A stretch of 11,379 bases of DNA from Planctomycetales bacterium. Lineage in GTDB: Bacteria > Planctomycetota > Planctomycetia > Pirellulales > UBA7805. Made by a program: the position numbers and the translations under genes. Below, piece after piece: positions 7,787-11,379 of this stretch; within the stretch, counting starts at the first letter, position 1; each line of letters opens with the position of its first letter. The notes beneath the pieces are model-generated. The model had not been told where the DNA came from and did no database searches. It saw nothing but the letters and a program-made list of their open reading frames with translations. The stretch lies in contig WVZU01000300.1 of the NCBI GenBank assembly GCA_011772275.1, forward strand, positions 1 through 11,379, in the 5' to 3' direction.

Positions 7787-8752
7787 ATGAGCCCATTGAT
7801 TATCATTATCGCGGGATTTATCGGCGTTACCGCTCTGGTCGGCGGTGTGGCCGTCATGTTTCTTGGCAATAATGACGAGAAACTGGAAGACCGGTTAAAG
7901 CAACTGACCAGTCGCAAGCGGACCATCGCCACCCAGGAAAGCGTCTTGAAAGAAGGTGCCCTGGATACGTTCCAAGCCAGCGGAGGCAGCCTGCAGTCGA
8001 TCTTTGCCCGGTTTGGCCGTTTTCATTTGTTGTTCGAGCAGGCGGGGACGTCGATAACGCTGGAAAAATTCCTGATCGTTTCCGCCGGCCTGGCACTGGC
8101 TGGCGCCGTCGCGGTGATCGCGGCCGGCTTGCATCCCGGTCTGATGCCCGTGACCGCCGGTACGGGTGCCGTCCTGCCGCTGGTCTGGTTGTTGTGGCGA
8201 CGAAAAAAACGCTTCAAAAAGTTCGCCTCCCAGCTGCCCGCCGCTCTGGAACTGATCGCCCGCGCCCTGCGGGCCGGTCATAGCCTGGCGGCCGGCTTCC
8301 AGCTGGTCGGCCAGGAGGTCAGCGAACCGCTGGGTACAGAATTCGCTCAGGTGTTCGAAGAACAAAATCTCGGAATTCCCATGGACGATGCACTCCGCGC
8401 CATGACCGATCGCATTCCGAACCTCGATTTGAAGTTCTTTGTGACCGCTATCGTGCTGCAGCGTCAAACGGGCGGGGACCTGGCGGAAATCCTGGACAAG
8501 ATCGGTAACCTGATTCGCGAACGATTCAACATCTGGGGCCAGATCCAGGCCTTGACCGGCGAAGGCCGCCTGTCGGGCGTCGTCTTGATGGGTCTGCCAC
8601 CGCTGTTGTTCCTGGCCTGTTATCGATTGAATCCCGACTACGTGATGGTCCTGTTTACGGATCCCTTGGGCAGAAAAATGCTGATGGTCGCCGTCGTCAT
8701 GCAGCTGATTGGTGCCTTTGTGATTAAGAAAATTGTCAATATTAAGGTGTAA
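7787..8752 (+). CDS. tadB: Tad secretion inner-membrane platform protein TadB (T2SSF domain)
   Basis: TadB forms, with TadC, the inner-membrane platform on which CpaF drives pilus assembly. The 321 residues show one N-terminal membrane segment (3-26), a charged cytoplasmic stretch (28-80), a pair of hydrophobic segments (95-137), the cytoplasmic T2SSF domain and two C-terminal membrane segments (about 263-280 and 296-315). The T2SSF core reads FASQLPAALELIARALRAG (146-164), then EPLGTEF (180-186), DALRAMTDRIPNLDLKFF (201-218) and QTGGDLAEIL (227-236), followed by IRERFNI and GEGRLSG. The start ATG has only a weak GGA eight bases upstream. The gene is separated from cpaF by a 96-base gap containing a duplicated sequence, and from tadC by seven bases. 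Confidence 0.94.
   Translation: MSPLIIIIAGFIGVTALVGGVAVMFLGNNDEKLEDRLKQLTSRKRTIATQESVLKEGALDTFQASGGSLQSIFARFGRFHLLFEQAGTSITLEKFLIVSAGLALAGAVAVIAAGLHPGLMPVTAGTGAVLPLVWLLWRRKKRFKKFASQLPAALELIARALRAGHSLAAGFQLVGQEVSEPLGTEFAQVFEEQNLGIPMDDALRAMTDRIPNLDLKFFVTAIVLQRQTGGDLAEILDKIGNLIRERFNIWGQIQALTGEGRLSGVVLMGLPPLLFLACYRLNPDYVMVLFTDPLGRKMLMVAVVMQLIGAFVIKKIVNIKV
8744..8749 (+). promoter_or_regulatory. ribosome binding site deciding the tadC GTG start
   Basis: AAGGTG occupies the last two sense codons of tadB and ends 10 bases before the GTG at 8760. The alternative TTG at 8733 would overlap tadB and has no comparable site. The position suggests translational coupling of tadB and tadC. Confidence 0.55.
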
Positions 8753-8759
8753 CCGAGCC

Positions 8760-9716
8760 GTGATTCTCGCTGACCTCATAAGCTTCAAAACGATTTTTCC
8801 CTTCGCCATCTTCGGACTGTTCGCCGCCGCAGCCTGGTGGCTGATGGAGACGTTCGCCGGTCAAAAACCACGAGCGCAACAGCGGCTGGAAGACCTCAAA
8901 CATGGAGGGCGTCGTCGCCAGACCGAAACGGCCAAGGAAGCCAGCAAGGTCAGCAAGGTCCTGGAAAAGACCTCGTCGATGGCCAAGCCACTGGCGCCCA
9001 CCAATGAAGCAGAAGTCAGCAAGCAAAAACAGTTTCTCGTGCAGGCAGGCTTCCGCAGCGAAACGGCACCCGCGATCTACAACGGCTGCCGCTTCATCGG
9101 CCTGATTGTCGGCCTGTTCCTCTGCGGCGGGCCGGTGATCCTAATGTCCGGCGCCAGCCAAACAACCTTGCTCATCACCGGCGGTGTCGCCTGCGCCTTG
9201 TTTTATCTCCCCACGCTGGTGGTCCTCCTGTTCACCAAACACCGCCAGGACGGGATCTTCTACGGACTGCCAGACGCGCTGGACCTCATGGTGGTCTGCG
9301 TCGAGGCGGGGCTGGGCCTGGACCAGGCCATGCGAAAAGTCGCCGAGGAAATGGAAAACAACTTCCCGATTCTCGCTCAGGAATTCAGCCTGGCAAACTT
9401 CCAGCTGCAGATGGGACGCTCGCGAAACGAAGTCCTGCAGGAACTGGCCAGCCGCACCGGCGTGGATGACCTCCGCAGCCTGGCCGCCATCCTCATCCAA
9501 GCCGACAAATTCGGCTCCAGTATCGCCCAGGCCCTCCGCGTGCAAAGCGACTCCATGCGGACCCGCCGTCGACAGCTGGCCGAGGAAAAAGCCGCCAAGA
9601 CCGCCGTCAAACTGATCTTCCCGCTGGTGATGTTCATCTTTCCCGGCATCTTTGTGGTCCTGGTCGGACCCGCCGCGATCCAGATGGTCCGCGAACTGTT
9701 CACCAAGATGAACTAA
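8760..9716 (+). CDS. tadC: Tad secretion inner-membrane platform protein TadC (T2SSF domain)
   Basis: TadC is the second T2SSF platform protein of the Tad machine. I choose the GTG at 8760, seven bases after the tadB stop and preceded by AAGGTG, giving 318 residues. A TTG at 8733 would add nine residues with no homology. Order: membrane segment 12-28; a highly charged cytoplasmic stretch (33-92) rich in Lys, Arg and Glu; hydrophobic segments around 109-131 and 136-157; the T2SSF core with GLPDALDLMVVCVEAGLGLD (169-188), FSLANFQLQMGRSRNEVL (209-226), LASRTGVDDLRSL (229-241) and ADKFGSSIAQAL (248-259); RTRRRQLAEEKAAKTAVK (267-284); and a final hydrophobic segment with FPLVMFIFPGIFVVLVGP (287-304). 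These blocks are characteristic of TadC. The gene is translationally linked to tadB. Confidence 0.93.
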   Translation: MILADLISFKTIFPFAIFGLFAAAAWWLMETFAGQKPRAQQRLEDLKHGGRRRQTETAKEASKVSKVLEKTSSMAKPLAPTNEAEVSKQKQFLVQAGFRSETAPAIYNGCRFIGLIVGLFLCGGPVILMSGASQTTLLITGGVACALFYLPTLVVLLFTKHRQDGIFYGLPDALDLMVVCVEAGLGLDQAMRKVAEEMENNFPILAQEFSLANFQLQMGRSRNEVLQELASRTGVDDLRSLAAILIQADKFGSSIAQALRVQSDSMRTRRRQLAEEKAAKTAVKLIFPLVMFIFPGIFVVLVGPAAIQMVRELFTKMN

Positions 9717-9733
9717 ACTTTGCCGGTCTGGCT

Positions 9734-9774
9734 AGCTGCGACGGCTGTCGCAAAAAATTGATGCGATCGCAGCT
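9734..9774 (+). repeat. overlapping inverted repeats with mutually exclusive pairings downstream of tadC
   Basis: AGCTGCGA (9734-9741) is perfectly complementary to TCGCAGCT (9767-9774). Between and within them lie a second hairpin, TGCGAC/GTCGCA (9737-9742 with 9747-9752), and a 10-base palindrome, TGCGATCGCA (9762-9771). These cannot all form together. An A-run follows the inner hairpin, not a T-run, so it is not a classical terminator on the plus strand. The rest of the 9717-9926 gap shows a loose direct repeat (ATCCGATAAACG at 9793-9804, ATCCAGATAAAACG at 9860-9873) and no clear promoter. Confidence 0.5.
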
Positions 9775-9914
9775 TAGTTCGTGCTGGCGTCTATCCGATA
9801 AACGATGTATAGCCCGCCATGTCGGTTCCGCCCGCAAAATCCGCCTGCGCCGAACCGGCATCCAGATAAAACGTTGCGCCTATCCGCGCCGGCGTTACGA
9901 ATCACGGAGGAAAT

Positions 9915-9919
9915 GGAGG
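9915..9919 (+). promoter_or_regulatory. strong Shine-Dalgarno site for the small secreted protein
   Basis: GGAGG ends seven bases before the ATG at 9927. A second GGAGG lies at 9906-9910. This is the strongest ribosome site in the window and fixes the start. Confidence 0.8.
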
Positions 9920-9926
9920 CCCAGAC

Positions 9927-10472
9927 ATGCGTTTGATTGCTGTGCTTGCAAGTGTAGGGATTGCAGTAACTTTTTCGACCCCGGCATCCGCCGGTCCACT
10001 GCACGCGATCGGTCGAGATTTTAAGACCACCTATCACCGCAATAAGTGCTGGCCCCAACCCTTCGTCTACCCCGACAATGCCTCGGCTCGAGCGCCCTTC
10101 GCGCGGATGATTCACAACGGCTGGCAGATGCAAAACCTGGTGGCCAGCCATCACTTCGGCGACGACGCAAAACTGACCGAGGCCGGTCAACGCCACGTCC
10201 GCTGGATCGTCACCGAAGCCCCCGTCCGCCGCCGGACCGTCTACGTGCAACAGGCCGAAACTGCCCACCTGACCGAAGCGCGACTCGCCGCCGCCCGCAA
10301 CTACGCTCAACGCTTTGCCACGGATCAGCAACACGTCGATGTGCAGCCCTCAAATAGCACCCCGCGCGGGTGGCCCGCGGACTACGTCGATGCGATTAAC
10401 GTCAAATTCTTTGAAAGCACCCCGGATCCGCGGATCAGCGGAGATGCGGGGGAATTTCAAGGGGGACAATAA
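9927..10472 (+). CDS. small secreted protein of unknown function, possible OmpA-like segment
   Basis: The protein has 181 residues. It begins with a clear Sec signal peptide: Met-Arg-Leu, a hydrophobic core to about residue 17, and an ASA cleavage site (20-22), giving a mature start at Gly23. The mature part opens with a basic, aromatic stretch containing the only cysteine (NKCWPQPFVYPD, 39-50), then RAPFARMIHNGWQMQN (55-70). Next comes LTEAG (83-87), HVRWIVTEAP (90-99), a predicted strand RRTVYVQQ (102-109), and LTEARLAAARNYAQRF (115-130). The last block resembles the LSxxRAxxVxxYL helix of OmpA-C domains, but the TD loop before it is missing. The C-terminus is polar. I recall no named family, though the protein may be a planctomycete companion of tad genes. 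It sits between tadC and the TPR lipoprotein, so a periplasmic or outer-membrane accessory role in the Tad system is likely but inferred. Confidence 0.75.
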   Translation: MRLIAVLASVGIAVTFSTPASAGPLHAIGRDFKTTYHRNKCWPQPFVYPDNASARAPFARMIHNGWQMQNLVASHHFGDDAKLTEAGQRHVRWIVTEAPVRRRTVYVQQAETAHLTEARLAAARNYAQRFATDQQHVDVQPSNSTPRGWPADYVDAINVKFFESTPDPRISGDAGEFQGGQ

Positions 10473-10502
10473 CGGCCCCAGCACTCGACGGCCGCAAAAC
10501 AA

Positions 10503-10506
10503 GGAG
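10503..10506 (+). promoter_or_regulatory. Shine-Dalgarno site deciding the GTG start of the TPR lipoprotein
   Basis: GGAG ends seven bases before the GTG at 10514, which begins a lipoprotein signal peptide. No in-frame ATG occurs before residue 42, which lies after the lipobox, so the GTG start is well supported. Confidence 0.75.
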
Positions 10507-10513
10507 TCGTACC

Positions 10514-11379
10514 GTGCGAAAGGATTCGCTCGCCGTCGCCGCGCTCGCCACATGGCTGCTCTTGCCCGGCTGCGCCTGGCTGTCTAAGTCCCCGCCGGCT
10601 GCCTCCCACGGACCGACGCCCGATCAGGCCGCTGCCATGTTGAGCGGTTCGGGAGATGCCCTGGGGAACAACCAGGCCTCGTTCTGGCAAAAAATGACCC
10701 GCCCCATTACCCATGCGCCAGTCGCCAAAAGCCTCGCCGATGGCTGGCACCACGGGGCCGGCAAAGTTCGCCAGCTGGCAAATATAAAACCACAGATTAA
10801 ACCGGCGCCCGACCCCATCAGCCTGGCCCAAAAACCCGATCTGACCAATCCCGACCTGCAAACGTCACTGGCAATCATGGCCGAGAATGCGGGACGAGCC
10901 GAACAGGCCGCTTCGCACCTGAATAAAGCCCTCGCCCATGACCCGAAAAACCTCAAAGCACTCCTGACCTACGCCCACCTGCTGGAACGCCAGGGCCGAC
11001 TGCCCGAAGCTCTCTCTAAATATGAACAGGCCATCCAAGCCCACCCCAACTCGTCACAAGCCCTCAATGATCTGGGGCTGTGCCTGGCTCGCACAGGCCG
11101 AGTCACCGAGGCGTTGCAACCGCTAGGCCGAGCGATCGAATTGCAGCCGCAACGGCCGCTGTACCGGAACAATATGGCCACCGTCCTCACCGAACTGGGA
11201 CGCACCGATGAAGCTCTCGCCCACCTGAAAGTCGTCCACCCACTACCGGTCGCCCATTACAACCTGGGAACCCTGCTGCATCGCCGTAACCAGAATCAAC
11301 AAGCCGCCCAGCAGTTTGCCCAAGCCTCGGCCCTCGACCCCTCCTTCACCGCCGCTCGCGATATGGCCACACAACTTGG
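10514..11379 (+). CDS. TPR-repeat lipoprotein, TadD-like (3' incomplete)
   Basis: The frame opens at GTG 10514 and has no stop before the right edge, giving 288 visible residues. The N-terminus is a lipoprotein signal: basic RK, a hydrophobic core, then LLLPGC with Cys20 as the lipidation site (Pro at -2 is unusual). A linker of about 95 residues follows, with SFWQKMTRPIT and DGWHHGAGKVRQL. Five TPR units then run at about 117-146, 147-180, 181-214, 215-245 and 246-277, with the usual spacing, as in ALLTYAHLLERQGRLPEAL and QALNDLGLCLARTGRVTEAL. Unit 4 is slightly short. In Tad loci TadD is a TPR lipoprotein that supports outer-membrane secretin assembly, and the position after tadC fits that role. 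The TPR identity is certain; orthology to TadD is inferred, since TPR lipoproteins are common. The gene starts 41 bases after the secreted protein and is probably in the same transcript. Confidence 0.88.
   Translation, partial: MRKDSLAVAALATWLLLPGCAWLSKSPPAASHGPTPDQAAAMLSGSGDALGNNQASFWQKMTRPITHAPVAKSLADGWHHGAGKVRQLANIKPQIKPAPDPISLAQKPDLTNPDLQTSLAIMAENAGRAEQAASHLNKALAHDPKNLKALLTYAHLLERQGRLPEALSKYEQAIQAHPNSSQALNDLGLCLARTGRVTEALQPLGRAIELQPQRPLYRNNMATVLTELGRTDEALAHLKVVHPLPVAHYNLGTLLHRRNQNQQAAQQFAQASALDPSFTAARDMATQL

Noticed and set aside
8733..8759. TTG start giving a nine-residue longer TadC overlapping tadB
   Set aside because: It has no suitable ribosome site and adds residues without homology; the GTG at 8760 has AAGGTG at a workable distance.
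9737..9757. intrinsic terminator after tadC
   Set aside because: The hairpin TGCGAC/GTCGCA is followed on the plus strand by A residues, not T. On the minus strand the T-run precedes the stem, so it cannot work in that direction either.

Overview
The window looks like chromosomal DNA of a planctomycete, most likely a Pirellulales-type bacterium. The evidence is high GC, a protein of the planctomycete DUF1598 type at the left edge, an outer-membrane sugar gene (kdsB), and a Tad/Flp secretion cluster followed by a small secreted protein and a TPR lipoprotein. The taxon is inferred from protein content; there is no rRNA gene to confirm it. I see no phage, transposon, CRISPR, tRNA or rRNA.

Layout. 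Bases 1-656 hold the C-terminal part of a DUF1598-type protein (+). After a 106-base convergent gap comes kdsB (-, 763-1545). A 289-base divergent region leads to glmS (+, 1835-3715). The stop of glmS overlaps by 14 bases the stop of a convergent GT2 glycosyltransferase resembling dolichyl-phosphate beta-glucosyltransferase (-, 3702-4577). Divergent from that is a polytopic membrane protein with features of GT-C type enzymes (+, 4705-6348). Thirty-one bases later the Tad cluster begins: cpaF (6380-7690), tadB (7787-8752), tadC (8760-9716), a small secreted protein with a possible OmpA-like segment (9927-10472), and a GTG-initiated TPR lipoprotein (10514 to the right edge, incomplete).

How the genes work together. 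The left half concerns envelope sugars. GlmS makes glucosamine-6-phosphate for peptidoglycan and lipid A. KdsB activates Kdo for LPS. The GT2 enzyme probably loads a sugar onto a polyprenyl phosphate, and the adjacent membrane protein could use such a donor outside the membrane. The right half is the inner-membrane engine of a type IVc (Tad) pilus: the ATPase CpaF, the platform proteins TadB and TadC, and a TadD-like lipoprotein. Pilin, prepilin peptidase, secretin (CpaC/RcpA), CpaB and CpaE are absent here, so they must lie beyond the right edge or elsewhere. The least understood parts are the small secreted protein, the GT-C-like protein beside cpaF, and the structured gaps at 7691-7786 and 9717-9926.
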